A stretch of DNA of 64,000 nt from Gammaproteobacteria bacterium (GCA_030427485.1 JAUICG010000014.1:1-64000); one strand, 5' to 3'. Counted from the stretch's first letter, positions 8,182 to 20,722 are shown. The notes: generated by a model not told the origin, from the sequence alone. Translations and numbers: made by a program.

Positions 8182-9255
8182 ATGGCAAGAGACAACGACG
8201 ATCACTCGGGCAATGATTTCGAGCGCTCGCACGGCGTTAACCCCGGACAGTCCGGCAGGCAGCGCCGGGAGCCCACCTTCAGCGACTACGACGAGGAGTA
8301 CGAGGAGTCTGATCGCGACGCCGACTACACCTCGGGGTACCACGCCGAAGACGAGGATCCCGAGGAAGATTTTGACGACGATTATCTCGAGGAAGACGAG
8401 CCGGACCTGTTTCGGGATGAGCAAGCCGATGACGAATACGATCCAGCGGCCGGATCCGAGCCGTGGCAGGAACAGGACGATTATTTTGAAGACGATGAAG
8501 ATCCTCAGCAGCACTGGCCGCTGGGACTGATTGCTGTCGCTATCGTCGCCCTGGTGCTACTGGCCGCCGGCGGCTATGGCGTGATGCAACAGCGCACCGC
8601 CACCGAAAACGAATTGCGCGAACTGCGCGCCGCCCTCGCCACCGCCGCAAATCCGGAAGACGGCGGTGAGGGTCTCGCTGCGCTGGAGGCGAAGCAGCAG
8701 GCGTTTGACGCACTTGCCGCCGAAGCGGAGGCGCTGCGGCTGGAAAACCGGGCACTGAGCGATACTGTTGCGGGCCTGCAGGCGCAACTGGATGAAATGC
8801 AGACGGCGATAGCGACAGGACCCGCCGCCGGGCGGGCGGGCAGCAGTGATGCGGCGCAGCGGACTGAACCGGCCGCGCCAGTCACTGCGCAGGCCGCATC
8901 GCCCGCACCAGCGAAAACAGCAGAAGCAGCGAAACCAACGACACAGCCGCAACAGCCGCAACAGCCGCAACAGCCGCAACAGCCGCAACAGCCGCAACAG
9001 CCGACAACAGTGTCCACATCCGGCCCCTGGTTTGTGAACTTCGGTTCCTACGCGACACGCAACATGGCGGAGTCCTGGGCCGCCCGGCTGCAGCCCGGCG
9101 CGGGCAAAGTAGTGGTAATCCCCAATGCCAGTGACGGCCGAACGCTCTATCGGCTCAGGGTGGTCGGGCTGCCTGACAGGGCATCGGCGCAGCAGGTGGC
9201 CCGCAAGATGGAGACAGACCTGAACGTTTCCCAGTTGTGGGTAGGCAAGGATTAA
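8182..9255 (+). CDS. SPOR-domain membrane protein with acidic cytoplasmic tail and PQQ-repeat linker
   Basis: About 357 residues from the chosen ATG (MARDNDDHSG); an in-frame start further upstream would overlap the promoter. Order: a very acidic Asp/Glu-rich cytoplasmic region (1-110), one membrane helix (about 114-132), a predicted periplasmic coiled coil (about 140-215), an Ala/Pro-rich linker containing six exact Pro-Gln-Gln repeats (256-273) and a C-terminal SPOR domain (about 280-357, GPWFVNFGSY to WVGKD). SPOR domains bind glycan strands stripped of peptides at the division septum, as in FtsN, DamX and DedD. The architecture suggests a bitopic cell-division protein, but it is not clearly any one of these. 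It lies downstream of divergent uvrD. Confidence 0.82.
   Translation: MARDNDDHSGNDFERSHGVNPGQSGRQRREPTFSDYDEEYEESDRDADYTSGYHAEDEDPEEDFDDDYLEEDEPDLFRDEQADDEYDPAAGSEPWQEQDDYFEDDEDPQQHWPLGLIAVAIVALVLLAAGGYGVMQQRTATENELRELRAALATAANPEDGGEGLAALEAKQQAFDALAAEAEALRLENRALSDTVAGLQAQLDEMQTAIATGPAAGRAGSSDAAQRTEPAAPVTAQAASPAPAKTAEAAKPTTQPQQPQQPQQPQQPQQPQQPTTVSTSGPWFVNFGSYATRNMAESWAARLQPGAGKVVVIPNASDGRTLYRLRVVGLPDRASAQQVARKMETDLNVSQLWVGKD
8947..9000 (+). repeat. Six perfect tandem copies of a 9-bp unit (CCGCAACAG)
   Basis: Six identical units encode Pro-Gln-Gln repeats in the linker of the SPOR-domain protein. The exact identity at DNA level, including third positions, points to recent slippage expansion, so copy number may vary between strains. 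Length changes in units of nine keep the frame. Confidence 0.95.
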
Positions 9256-9283
9256 TCCGCGAGCGACAGGCGTACCGACTTGG

Positions 9284-9310
9284 CAGGAGCGCGGTCTCCT
9301 GTTACTGTTT
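9284..9310 (+). terminator. Short hairpin between the SPOR gene and the small exported-protein gene
   Basis: CAGGAG, a six-base loop and CTCCTG form a stem 29 bp after the SPOR-gene stop, followed by a broken T-rich run (TTACTGTTTT). The same stretch also reads as a promoter (TTGGCA, 17 bp, TACTGT) for the next gene, so the assignment as weak terminator or promoter is open. Confidence 0.3.
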
Positions 9311-9343
9311 TGCCTCAAATAACTCAATGCAGGTAAGGATCCA

Positions 9344-9712
9344 ATGAACAACTCTATCAAGCTGGCTGTATTCGGATTGGCGCTCACCAGCGCGGCAAGC
9401 TTTGCCCAGGATTGTACGGCACCGGACGCACCCACCCTGCCGGATGGCGCCACGGCGACCCTGGAGCAAATGCTGGCCGGGCAAAAAGCCGTCAAGGATT
9501 TTCAGGCCATGAACACCGAATACCGTACCTGCCTGGAACCGAAAATCGCGGCTGCTGAAACGGCCGCCGCAGGCGACTCCCCCGGGCCGGAGCTGGTCGA
9601 GGCCCTGAAAAACCTCACCGACGAGTACAACGCCTCGGTATCAAAAGAAGAAGAACTCGCGACCCAGTTCAATACCGAGCTGCGCGAGTACAAGGAAGCG
9701 AACCCGGGCTAG
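9344..9712 (+). CDS. Small exported protein of unknown function
   Basis: 122 residues. A clear Sec signal peptide (MNNSIKLAVFGLALTSAASF, cleavage likely after AQ or FA-Q near residue 20-22) leads to a mature acidic, Ala- and Glu-rich helical domain with two cysteines (in QDCTAP and YRTCLEP) that could form a disulphide. Coiled-coil character is likely from about 45 to 118. I do not recognise the family. It is a single gene between the SPOR-domain gene and the convergent sirB2; it may be periplasmic. Confidence 0.7.
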   Translation: MNNSIKLAVFGLALTSAASFAQDCTAPDAPTLPDGATATLEQMLAGQKAVKDFQAMNTEYRTCLEPKIAAAETAAAGDSPGPELVEALKNLTDEYNASVSKEEELATQFNTELREYKEANPG

Positions 9713-9719
9713 CCCGGCT

Positions 9720-9763
9720 GCCGTCCGGCGTCTGGCCTGCGGGCCGCTTATCGCACGGACGGC
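9720..9763. terminator. Inverted repeat in a convergent gap, possible bidirectional terminator
   Basis: GCCGTCCG and CGGACGGC form a perfect 8-bp stem around a GC-rich loop that itself contains a second small stem (GGCC/GGCC). It fills the gap between the convergent small exported-protein gene and sirB2. No U-tract is evident, so intrinsic termination is uncertain. Confidence 0.3.
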
Positions 9764-9769
9764 GTCCTC

Positions 9770-10168
9770 TCAGGCGAAGATCGGCTGTATAAAGCCCAAC
9801 GGGCTTTTACTGTACGCCACGGAGACGATATATCCCGCCGTCGCCAGCGCCAGCAGCCATGCGCCCACACGTATCCTCCTCGACCGGCCAAAACGCAAGG
9901 CCACCATCCCCAGCCCGATATACACCAGCAGCGCCGCCAGCTTGGCGACCAGCCAGGGGGTTTCCAGTGGCGACAGCCGCCAGACGGCCAGTAGCACAAT
10001 CGCCGACAGCAACAGCAGCGTATCGATCACGTGGGGCAGGCGCCGCACCAGTCGATGCTGCAGCAGGGGGTTGTCGCGCAGCATCCAGTAGCCGCGCAGG
10101 CCAAAACCTGCGATCGACAGAAACGCGCAGGTGACGTGGGTGAACTTGAAAAGGACCGCCAGCGTCAC
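9770..10168 (-). CDS. SirB2 family membrane protein
   Basis: 132 residues with four hydrophobic segments, beginning LFKFTHVTCAFLSIAGFGLRGYWML, the hallmark of the SirB2 family. The name comes from a Salmonella locus thought to raise invasion gene expression, but a molecular role is not established. The start is GTG, whose last two bases lie in the TGA stop of glmS (GTGA overlap), so it is translationally coupled to glmS and belongs to the glmU-glmS operon here. Confidence 0.82.
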   Translation of the reverse strand: MTLAVLFKFTHVTCAFLSIAGFGLRGYWMLRDNPLLQHRLVRRLPHVIDTLLLLSAIVLLAVWRLSPLETPWLVAKLAALLVYIGLGMVALRFGRSRRIRVGAWLLALATAGYIVSVAYSKSPLGFIQPIFA

Positions 10169-11994
10169 TCGACGGTAACGGATTTCGCCAGGTTGCGGGG
10201 CTTGTCGACATCGGTGCCCTTTTGCAGGGCCACATGGTAGGACAGCAGTTGCAGGGCCACCGTGTACACAATCGGCTTGATCACCTCGGGGCAGTGGGGC
10301 ATCGGCTGTACCTGCACCCGCTGCTCGTTGGCAAAACCGGCTTCCCTGTCCGCGAAGACGAACAGTTCCCCGCCCCGGGAGCGCACTTCCTCGAGGTTGG
10401 ACTTAAGCTTTTCCAACAACTCGTCATTGGGCGCGACCGCCACCACCGGCATGTCATCGTCTACCAGCGCCAGCGGGCCGTGCTTGAGTTCACCGGCGGG
10501 GTAGGCCTCCGCGTGGATATAGGAGATTTCCTTGAGCTTGAGCGCACCTTCCATCGCAATGGGGTACTGGATACCACGGCCCAGGAACAGCGCGTGCCGC
10601 TTGGGAATAAACGCCTCGGACAGCTTCTGTATAGCGCTGTTCAGCTCCAGCGTCTGGCGTACATAGTGTGGCAGATTCGTCAGGGCGTCTATGATTTCCT
10701 GCTGTCGGGCGGCGGCCATACCGCGGCGGCGCCCCAGAGCCACGGTCAGCATCAACATCGCCACCAACTGCGTGGTAAACGCCTTGGTGGATGCCACGCC
10801 GATTTCAGCGCCGGCGCGGGTGAGGAACACCAGATCACACTCCCGGACCAGCGAGCTGTTGTCCACATTGGCTACCACCAGGCTGCCGATAAATTCCCCC
10901 TCCGTCGCGTTGCGCAGCGCCGCCAGCGTATCCGCCGTCTCGCCCGACTGGGAGATGGCCACCAGCAGCGTACCCTCGTGCTGCACGCGTTTGCGGTAGC
11001 GAAACTCGGAAGCCACCTCAACTTCACAGCTGATACCCGCCAGTTCTTCCAGCCAGTATCGCGCCACCATGCCGGCGTGGTAGCTGGTGCCGCAGGCGAC
11101 AATCTGTACATTGGTGACCCGGTCGAACATGGCTGACGCTTCCTTGCCGAAGCAGTCCTCCAGCTGTTGCGCCGTGCTCGCGCCGGCGAACGTGGCTTCC
11201 AGCGCGACGGGCTGTTCGAATATTTCCTTGATCATGTAGTGATCAAAGTCGCCCAGTTCGCTGGTTTCCACTGCCTCCTTGATGCGCGTGACCGGCCGCT
11301 CCACCGTCTTGCCGTCAACTGTGCACACCCGGATAGTGCCGGGCGATACCTCCACAAGATCGCCCTCTTCCAGATAGATAAAACTATCCGTTACCTGCCG
11401 CAGCGCCATCTGGTCGGAGGCCAGGAAGTTCTCGCCGATACCCACGCCCACTACCAGCGGACTGCCCTTGCGCGCGCCGACCACCGTGCTCGGGCTCTGG
11501 GTGTCAATCGCAGCCAGCGCGTATGCGCCTTCGAGTCGGGCTACTGTTTTCTGCATGGCTTCGAGCAGTGACCCGCCTGGCAGGAGATTGAGGTGCAGCA
11601 GGTGGACAATGACTTCTGTGTCGGTGGCGGATGCCATCTCGTAGCCGGCGGCAATGAGTTCTTCGCGCAGCAGGGCGTGGTTTTCGATGATACCGTTGTG
11701 GACAATAGCGATACGACCACCGGATGTATGCGGATGCGCATTCGCCTGCGAGGGTTTTCCATGCGTCGCCCACCGCGTGTGCGCTATACCGGTACTGCCG
11801 TAGAAGGGCTCCTGTTGCTGTGCTGCCTCCAGCGCCTTGACCTTGCCATTACGCTTGTGCAGGCACAGGCCCTGCTGGTCGTCAATCAGCGCCATGCCGG
11901 CTGAGTCATAGCCCCGGTATTCCAGTCTCCTGAGACCTTCCAGCAGTATTTCAGAAACCTCGCGCCGCGCCGCGGCGGCCACAATGCCACACAT
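10165..11994 (-). CDS. glmS: Glutamine-fructose-6-phosphate aminotransferase (isomerizing)
   Basis: 609 residues, the same length as E. coli GlmS. The start giving MCGIVAA places the catalytic Cys at position 2 after Met removal; an upstream in-frame extension of 48 codons is rejected because it overlaps glmU and would bury this nucleophile. An N-terminal class II glutaminase (to about 240) is followed by two SIS sugar-isomerase domains, with YPIAMEGALKLKEISYIHAE and the terminal DVDKPRNLAKSVTVE. It makes glucosamine-6-phosphate for cell-wall precursors. glmS starts two bases after the glmU stop. No glmS ribozyme-like or long leader sequence is possible in that gap. Confidence 0.96.
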   Translation of the reverse strand: MCGIVAAAARREVSEILLEGLRRLEYRGYDSAGMALIDDQQGLCLHKRNGKVKALEAAQQQEPFYGSTGIAHTRWATHGKPSQANAHPHTSGGRIAIVHNGIIENHALLREELIAAGYEMASATDTEVIVHLLHLNLLPGGSLLEAMQKTVARLEGAYALAAIDTQSPSTVVGARKGSPLVVGVGIGENFLASDQMALRQVTDSFIYLEEGDLVEVSPGTIRVCTVDGKTVERPVTRIKEAVETSELGDFDHYMIKEIFEQPVALEATFAGASTAQQLEDCFGKEASAMFDRVTNVQIVACGTSYHAGMVARYWLEELAGISCEVEVASEFRYRKRVQHEGTLLVAISQSGETADTLAALRNATEGEFIGSLVVANVDNSSLVRECDLVFLTRAGAEIGVASTKAFTTQLVAMLMLTVALGRRRGMAAARQQEIIDALTNLPHYVRQTLELNSAIQKLSEAFIPKRHALFLGRGIQYPIAMEGALKLKEISYIHAEAYPAGELKHGPLALVDDDMPVVAVAPNDELLEKLKSNLEEVRSRGGELFVFADREAGFANEQRVQVQPMPHCPEVIKPIVYTVALQLLSYHVALQKGTDVDKPRNLAKSVTVE

Positions 11995-11996
11995 AT

Positions 11997-13367
11997 TCAG
12001 TCCTTGCTGACCCGTTTGTCGGGACGGTTCCAACCCTTGATATTGCGCTGCCTGGAACGGCTGACGGCCAGTTCGTCCTTGCCGACGGTGGTGGTCACCG
12101 TTGAGCCCGCGGCGACGAAGCCCTGATCCTCTATGCACAAGGGGGCCACGAGTGTGCTGTTTGAGCCGACAAAGACACCATCGCCAATGTCCGTTTTGTG
12201 CTTGTTGATACCGTCGTAATTACAGGTAATCGTGCCCGCGCCAATATTGACCGCCGCACCCATATCACAGTCGCCGATATAGCTCAGGTGGTTCACTTTG
12301 CTGCCGGCGCCGATGTTGGCCTTTTTGGTTTCCACAAAATTACCGATGCGCGCGCCGTCCGCCAACACGGTGCCGGGGCGCAACCGCGCATAAGGCCCCA
12401 CCGAGCAATCCCGCCCGATTACCGCACCCTGAATATGACTCATCGGATGAATCACCGTACCGTCTGCCACGCTGACATCCGATAAAACACAATTGGCGCC
12501 GACCACGACACCGCTGCCGAGCGTCACCGCTCCTTCAAATACCGCGTTAACGTCGATGAAGACCTCTTCACCGCAGCTGAGCTCGCCCCGGATATCCAGC
12601 CGCGCAGCATCGGCGATGCTCACTCCCTGTCGCATCAGTTCTTCCGCCTGGCGACGCTGGTACTCACGCTCCACCTGATTGAGCTGGATACGGTCGTTGA
12701 CCCCGAGTATTTCCAGTTCGGATTCCGCCGTACAGGACGCCATGCGCTGTCCATCGGCAACAGACAAGGGGATGATATCGGGGAGATAGTACTCGCCCTG
12801 CTGGTTATTGTTGTTGACGCGTGGCAGATAAGCCTTCAAATCGCGGGCGCGGGCGGCCAGTAAACCGGTATTGATTTCCCGCAGAAGGCGCTGCTCCGCC
12901 GTCGCGTCCTTGTCTTCCACCACGCCGACCATGGTCCCGTCAGGCGCCCGCAGAATCCTGCCGTAACCCTTGGGGTCTTGCAGTGTGGCCGTCAGGAGAG
13001 CTGGGCCCTCCTGCGCCTGCTCAACGAGGTGTTGCAAGGTGCCCAGGCGGGTCAACGGCACATCGCCATACAGCACCAACACCACGCTGTCGTCGGCAAT
13101 TGCGGGCAGGGCCTGCAGCACCGCATGGCCGGTACCGAGACGCTCGGACTGAATCACCCAGTTGATATCGTAGTCCGCCAGCGCCTCCTGAACCTGTTCA
13201 CCGCCGTGCCCGACCACAACATGCAGTGCTTTGGGAGCCAGTGCCTGCGCGGTATTGATCACATGCTCGAGCAATGGCTTGCCGCCCACACAGTGCAATA
13301 CCTTGGGCAGACGGGATTTCATCCGTGTTCCCTGGCCAGCGGCGAGGATCACGATTTCGAGGTTCAT
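11997..13367 (-). CDS. glmU: Bifunctional N-acetylglucosamine-1-phosphate uridylyltransferase/glucosamine-1-phosphate acetyltransferase
   Basis: 456 residues, equal to E. coli GlmU. The N-terminal nucleotidyltransferase domain starts LAAGQGTRMKSRLPK (8-22); the C-terminal left-handed beta-helix carries RPGTVLADGARIGNFVETKK and NHLSYIGD with the catalytic His region. It turns glucosamine-1-phosphate into UDP-GlcNAc in two steps, feeding peptidoglycan and LPS. The start MNLEIVILAAG was chosen over a 39-codon longer frame; an AGGGAGG ribosome site lies about 13 bp upstream. It heads an operon with glmS and sirB2 and has its own promoter just past the ATP synthase terminator. Confidence 0.96.
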   Translation of the reverse strand: MNLEIVILAAGQGTRMKSRLPKVLHCVGGKPLLEHVINTAQALAPKALHVVVGHGGEQVQEALADYDINWVIQSERLGTGHAVLQALPAIADDSVVLVLYGDVPLTRLGTLQHLVEQAQEGPALLTATLQDPKGYGRILRAPDGTMVGVVEDKDATAEQRLLREINTGLLAARARDLKAYLPRVNNNNQQGEYYLPDIIPLSVADGQRMASCTAESELEILGVNDRIQLNQVEREYQRRQAEELMRQGVSIADAARLDIRGELSCGEEVFIDVNAVFEGAVTLGSGVVVGANCVLSDVSVADGTVIHPMSHIQGAVIGRDCSVGPYARLRPGTVLADGARIGNFVETKKANIGAGSKVNHLSYIGDCDMGAAVNIGAGTITCNYDGINKHKTDIGDGVFVGSNSTLVAPLCIEDQGFVAAGSTVTTTVGKDELAVSRSRQRNIKGWNRPDKRVSKD

Positions 13368-13436
13368 GGCGATGGTTTTTCCTCCCTGCTGTCGCGATGA
13401 GCTTTTGGAGCGGACAACTGGATAAGTGTGGATATC

Positions 13437-13465
13437 ATTATGCGCTGCGCTGTTGCCATCGCCAA
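13437..13465 (-). promoter_or_regulatory. Sigma70 promoter for glmU-glmS-sirB2
   Basis: Read on the minus strand: -35 TTGGCG, a 17-bp spacer, -10 CATAAT. It lies 70-98 bp upstream of the glmU start and downstream of the atp terminator, so glmU does not depend on the atp operon alone. Confidence 0.55.
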
Positions 13466-13496
13466 CTGTGTCAGTGTGAAGCATTTATCAACTGGC

Positions 13497-13525
13497 AAAA
13501 AAAAACCCCGGCTGGACCGGGGTTC
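13497..13525 (-). terminator. Rho-independent terminator of the ATP synthase operon
   Basis: On the minus strand an 8-bp perfect stem (AACCCCGG / CCGGGGTT) with a five-base loop is followed by a run of nine T. It lies about 30 bp after the atpC stop. This is the cleanest intrinsic terminator in the window. Confidence 0.85.
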
Positions 13526-13554
13526 TTTGTAGCAACGATTGCGGTAAAACACAT

Positions 13555-13983
13555 TCAACCGCGACCCGCCCGGTTCTTCATCTTGCGCAATGTGGCCAGC
13601 TGGGCTGCCGCCTCGGCCAGCTGCGCCGAGGCGCGCCCGTAATCAAAATCTCCGGTCTGGTTGGCAAGCGCATGCTCGGCTTCCTTGCGCGCTTCCTCCG
13701 CCGCCGCCTCATCGACGTCGTCGGCCCGGATAGCGGTATCGGCCAGGATGGAGACAACGCCGGGCTGAACTTCCAGAAACCCGCCGGAGACGTAAAAAAC
13801 CTGCTCGTGACCCTCCTGGGTGACAACCCGAACCGGGCCCGGCACCAGCGAGGTAAGGAGGGGAGCGTGCCCGTAGCTCACGCCGAGTTCGCCCAGTTCA
13901 CCCGTCGCCACCAGCATCTCAACCAGCCCGGAGTAGATCTCCTCCTCCGCGCTGACGATGTCGCAATGAATGGTCATTGCCAT
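13555..13983 (-). CDS. atpC: ATP synthase epsilon subunit
   Basis: 142 residues (E. coli 139). The N-terminal beta-sandwich starts [21 protein letters not shown] and contains [13 protein letters not shown] and [13 protein letters not shown], with a C-terminal helical hairpin of Ala/Glu-rich sequence. Epsilon is part of the F1 central stalk and inhibits ATP hydrolysis. Two starts (MAM) lie two codons apart; either is possible. It is the last gene of the operon, 28 bp after atpD, and is followed by the terminator. Confidence 0.94.
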   Translation of the reverse strand: MAMTIHCDIVSAEEEIYSGLVEMLVATGELGELGVSYGHAPLLTSLVPGPVRVVTQEGHEQVFYVSGGFLEVQPGVVSILADTAIRADDVDEAAAEEARKEAEHALANQTGDFDYGRASAQLAEAAAQLATLRKMKNRAGRG

Positions 13984-14011
13984 AGTTTAGCCTCTCTATA
14001 CCCGTGTCGGC

Positions 14012-16383
<2,372 letters not shown>

Positions 16384-16398
16384 TTGCTGGTCCTCGGC

Positions 16399-17943
16399 TT
16401 ACCAGGTCTGCGTGGCTTTGAAATTCTCGAGCGCCGACTTAAAGGCTGCCTCGATCTCGTCGTTGTAATCGCCAGTCTCGACGATGCGGTTCATCAACTC
16501 GCCATGTTCAGTGCGCATGAACGACAGCAACGCGTGTTCAAAGTCGCCAATTTTGTTCACTTCGATATCGTTGAGGTAGCCCTCGTTCGCCGCGTACAGC
16601 ATCACGCCCATATCCGCAGTACTTTGCGGGGAGTACTGCTTTTGCTTCATCAGCTCTGTAACACGTTCACCGTGATCGAGCTGTGCGCGGGTGGCATCAT
16701 CGAGGTCCGATGCAAACTGCGAAAAAGCCGCCAGTTCACGATACTGGGCCAGTGCTGTACGAATACCCCCCGACAGTTTTTTCATGATCTTGGTCTGGGC
16801 CGCGCCACCAACACGGGATACCGATATACCCGCGTTCATCGCGGGACGGATACCGGCATTAAACATGTCCGCTTCAAGGAAGATCTGACCGTCGGTAATG
16901 GAGATCACGTTAGTGGGTACGAACGCCGATACGTCGCCCGCCTGTGTCTCGATGACCGGCAATGCCGTCAGCGAGCCCGTCTTGCCCTTGACTTCACCCT
17001 TGGTGAAGTTTTCGACATAGGTTTCGTTCACGCGTGCGGCGCGCTCCAGCAAGCGGGAGTGCAAATAGAAAACGTCGCCGGGGTACGCCTCACGACCCGG
17101 CGGACGGCGCAGCAGCAGGGATATCTGGCGGTACGCCCAGGCCTGCTTGGTCAGGTCGTCGTAAATGATCAGGGCGTCCTGCCCGCGGTCCCGGTAGTAC
17201 TCGCCCATGGTACAGCCCGCAAAGGGCGCGAGATACTGCATGGCCGCCGGGTCTGACGCTGTCGCGGCAACGATGATTGTGTGCTCCATCGCGCCGTGCT
17301 CTTCCAGTTTTCGCACCACTGCTGCAACCGAGGATGCTTTCTGGCCGATCGCGACATAAATACACTTGATGCCCGATCCCTTCTGGTTGATGATCGCGTC
17401 CACCGCGATGGCGGTTTTACCGATCTGGCGATCGCCGATGATCAGCTCGCGCTGACCGCGGCCAATCGGCACCATCGAGTCAACGGCTTTCAAACCTATC
17501 TGTACCGGCTGGTCGACCGACTTACGCGCGATAACACCCGGCGCGACTTTTTCCAGCGCATCGGTAAGCGGTGCGTTGATCGGGCCCTTGCCGTCAATCG
17601 GATTACCCAGCGCGTCAACCACCCGGCCCTGCAGCTCAGGCCCAACAGGCACTTCCAGAATACGGCCCGTGCAGCGGCAGGACTGCCCCTCGGCCAACCC
17701 CTTGTAGTCACCCAGGATTACCGCACCGACAGAGTCGCGCTCCAGGTTCAGCGCCATACCGAAGATGCCGCCGTCGAATTCAATCATCTCACCGTACATC
17801 ACGTCGGCCAGCCCGTGAATGCGAATGATGCCGTCGGTAACCGATACCACGGTACCCACATTGCTCGCCTGCGAGCTGACATCGAGCTGGTCGATGCGGC
17901 GCTTGATGATTTCGCTAATCTCTGATGGATTCAGTTGCTGCAT
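16399..17943 (-). CDS. atpA: ATP synthase F1 alpha subunit
   Basis: 514 residues (E. coli 513). Typical N-terminus [17 protein letters not shown], the P-loop GDRQIGKTA at about 170-178 and the alpha-type signature region around [17 protein letters not shown]. Alpha carries the non-catalytic nucleotide sites of the F1 hexamer. It lies between atpH and atpG in the canonical order. Confidence 0.97.
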   Translation of the reverse strand: MQQLNPSEISEIIKRRIDQLDVSSQASNVGTVVSVTDGIIRIHGLADVMYGEMIEFDGGIFGMALNLERDSVGAVILGDYKGLAEGQSCRCTGRILEVPVGPELQGRVVDALGNPIDGKGPINAPLTDALEKVAPGVIARKSVDQPVQIGLKAVDSMVPIGRGQRELIIGDRQIGKTAIAVDAIINQKGSGIKCIYVAIGQKASSVAAVVRKLEEHGAMEHTIIVAATASDPAAMQYLAPFAGCTMGEYYRDRGQDALIIYDDLTKQAWAYRQISLLLRRPPGREAYPGDVFYLHSRLLERAARVNETYVENFTKGEVKGKTGSLTALPVIETQAGDVSAFVPTNVISITDGQIFLEADMFNAGIRPAMNAGISVSRVGGAAQTKIMKKLSGGIRTALAQYRELAAFSQFASDLDDATRAQLDHGERVTELMKQKQYSPQSTADMGVMLYAANEGYLNDIEVNKIGDFEHALLSFMRTEHGELMNRIVETGDYNDEIEAAFKSALENFKATQTW

Positions 17944-17973
17944 GCTCTAATCCTCAATCCTGAGTCTGTATGT

Positions 17974-18510
17974 CTAGGAATTCATTGCTGCGGCCAGCTT
18001 GTTCAGCCGACCGCGTATTGAGCCATCGATCACCAGATCGCCGGCCCTGATTAATACACCACCCAGCAAGTTACGGTCTGTGGAGGTGCGTACTTCTACC
18101 TGGCGTTCAAGCTTCTTGCCCAGCACGGCCGCCAATTTGTCGCGCGCCGAATCGGCCAGGTCAAAAGCGGAAACCACTTCGACGTCCACGGTCTTTTCCT
18201 GGTTGGCCTTGAACGTCATGAACAGTGCGTAAATCTCCGGCAACAGTGCCAGGCGCTTGTTGCTTGCCAGCACCGCGATGTAATTGCGTACCGGTTCACC
18301 GAGGGCGTCGCCGCACACCTCGCTGAGAGTTTTGGCCTGCTCTTCGGCGGTCATTGATGGATCATTGAGCGCTGCTTTCAGGCCGTCGTCGGTGATGACA
18401 GCCGCAGCCGTTGCCAACTGTTCAGCCCACTGCGATAGTTGCTGCTTATCGCGCGCGTATTCGAATGCGGCTTTGGCATAAGGTCGCGCTAATGTGCTTA
18501 ATTCCGCCAT
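17974..18510 (-). CDS. atpH: ATP synthase delta subunit
   Basis: 178 residues (E. coli 177). The N-terminus ARPYAKAAFEYARD and the C-terminal DRNLLGGVLIRAGDLVIDGSIRGRL are family signatures. Delta forms the top of the peripheral stalk, joining the F1 head to the b subunits. It lies 12 bp after atpF. Confidence 0.95.
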   Translation of the reverse strand: MAELSTLARPYAKAAFEYARDKQQLSQWAEQLATAAAVITDDGLKAALNDPSMTAEEQAKTLSEVCGDALGEPVRNYIAVLASNKRLALLPEIYALFMTFKANQEKTVDVEVVSAFDLADSARDKLAAVLGKKLERQVEVRTSTDRNLLGGVLIRAGDLVIDGSIRGRLNKLAAAMNS

Positions 18511-18522
18511 GGCGCCCCCGTC

Positions 18523-18993
18523 CTAGAGCTCTGAAGCCAGTTTGTCGACCAATTCGGCGTGCGACGCCTGGTCTATTTGCGCGCCCAGCACTTTTTCCGC
18601 TCCTGCCAGCGCCAGCGCCGCCACCTGACCGCGCAGCTGCTCCCTGGCGCGGTTGGTTTCCTGCTCTATTTCTGCTTGTGCAGCAGCCTTGACACGGTCC
18701 GCTTCAACAATCGCGGCTTGCTTGGCCTCTTCAATGAGCTGCGCACCGCGCTTGTTCGCCGCATCCACAATGCCCGCCGCCTCGTGCTTTGCTTCTTTGA
18801 GGCGTTCGACGGCCTTTTCCTGGGCCAATTCAAGATCGTGGCTGGCGCGGTCAGCCGCAGCCAGTCCATCAGCGATCTTTTTCTCCCGTTCTGCCATGGC
18901 TGCCAGAAGCGGCGGCCATACGTACTTCATGCAGAACATGACAAAGCAGACAAAGGCGATCATCTGCCCGATTAGCGTAAGATTAATATTCAC
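18523..18993 (-). CDS. atpF: ATP synthase Fo b subunit
   Basis: 156 residues from the GTG start, the E. coli length. One N-terminal membrane helix ([18 protein letters not shown]) precedes a long charged amphipathic helix that dimerises as the peripheral stalk. An upstream open extension of 16 codons exists, but the GTG has a strong GAGGAG ribosome site 7 bp ahead and gives the family N-terminus [10 protein letters not shown]. It lies 65 bp downstream of atpE. Confidence 0.95.
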   Translation of the reverse strand: MNINLTLIGQMIAFVCFVMFCMKYVWPPLLAAMAEREKKIADGLAAADRASHDLELAQEKAVERLKEAKHEAAGIVDAANKRGAQLIEEAKQAAIVEADRVKAAAQAEIEQETNRAREQLRGQVAALALAGAEKVLGAQIDQASHAELVDKLASEL

Positions 18994-19058
18994 GCCGTGC
19001 TCCTCACAGATTATTAAGGGCCGCACCGGATGCGGCCCCATTCATGTCGGCGGTTGGG

Positions 19059-19298
<240 letters not shown>

Positions 19299-19337
19299 CT
19301 AGCGTTTAATTAAGCAAAGCTTAAAAGTTAAAGTAAA

Positions 19338-20219
<882 letters not shown>

Positions 20220-20238
20220 TCAAAATACTCGCGTCTAT

Positions 20239-20628
20239 CTATTTCCGTTGGTTGCGTGTCAGCAACATCCAACTTCCCGTAATTTGAGCCACCAGCATCG
20301 CCAGGTAACCCACGAAGACCGACGGGCCGTCAATCGGCCGCACCGCGGCAAACACCAGTGCAAATCCGGCGATGCTCAGTAAAAACTTGCCCAACACCCC
20401 AGCGTAACTGGACCGGGCAATCGCGCTGGCTGATTGCGCTCCCCGCCATCTGAAGGCGAGCACCGCGAAATAAGCCTGGGGCACAATAGCGACCAAACCA
20501 CCGCTGAGCACCGAATATGCCACAACCCTGTCAACTGCAAGCATGCCAAGGCTGAGCAAAACAAGTAGCACCAATTGTGCCAGGGTAATACGGTGAACCG
20601 GAGGGCGTGCTATCTCAGCACCAATCAT
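20239..20628 (-). CDS. atpI: ATP synthase assembly protein I
   Basis: 129 residues with four membrane helices, first gene of the operon and 22 bp before atpB. AtpI is a poorly conserved accessory protein thought to help c-ring assembly or magnesium uptake; identity rests on position, length and the typical pattern (VAIVPQAYFAVLAFRW). Confidence 0.88.
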   Translation of the reverse strand: MIGAEIARPPVHRITLAQLVLLVLLSLGMLAVDRVVAYSVLSGGLVAIVPQAYFAVLAFRWRGAQSASAIARSSYAGVLGKFLLSIAGFALVFAAVRPIDGPSVFVGYLAMLVAQITGSWMLLTRNQRK

Positions 20629-20693
20629 CAGCGCCTCGCAATTCGTCCCCTCATCACGAACATCTTCGGGGTTCTTCCTCGATTCGGGCGCGC

Positions 20694-20722
20694 ATTATAG
20701 GGGGATTAGAGGGCTGGTTCAA
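20694..20722 (-). promoter_or_regulatory. Sigma70 promoter of the atpIBEFHAGDC operon
   Basis: On the minus strand: TTGAAC, a 17-bp spacer and a perfect TATAAT. It lies 66-94 bp upstream of atpI. Near-consensus strength fits a highly expressed operon. Confidence 0.75.

Noticed and set aside
8947..9000. Possible CRISPR-like array
   Set aside because: Nine-base units without spacers and in frame with the linker; a simple tandem coding repeat.
8557..9495. Large minus-strand frame with Leu-Arg repeats
   Set aside because: Mirror of the Pro-Gln-Gln repeat and linker of the SPOR gene, spanning two + strand genes; not a real protein.
11994..11999. A glmS ribozyme or leader control element
   Set aside because: Only two bases separate glmU and glmS; such elements need a long leader and are typical of Firmicutes.
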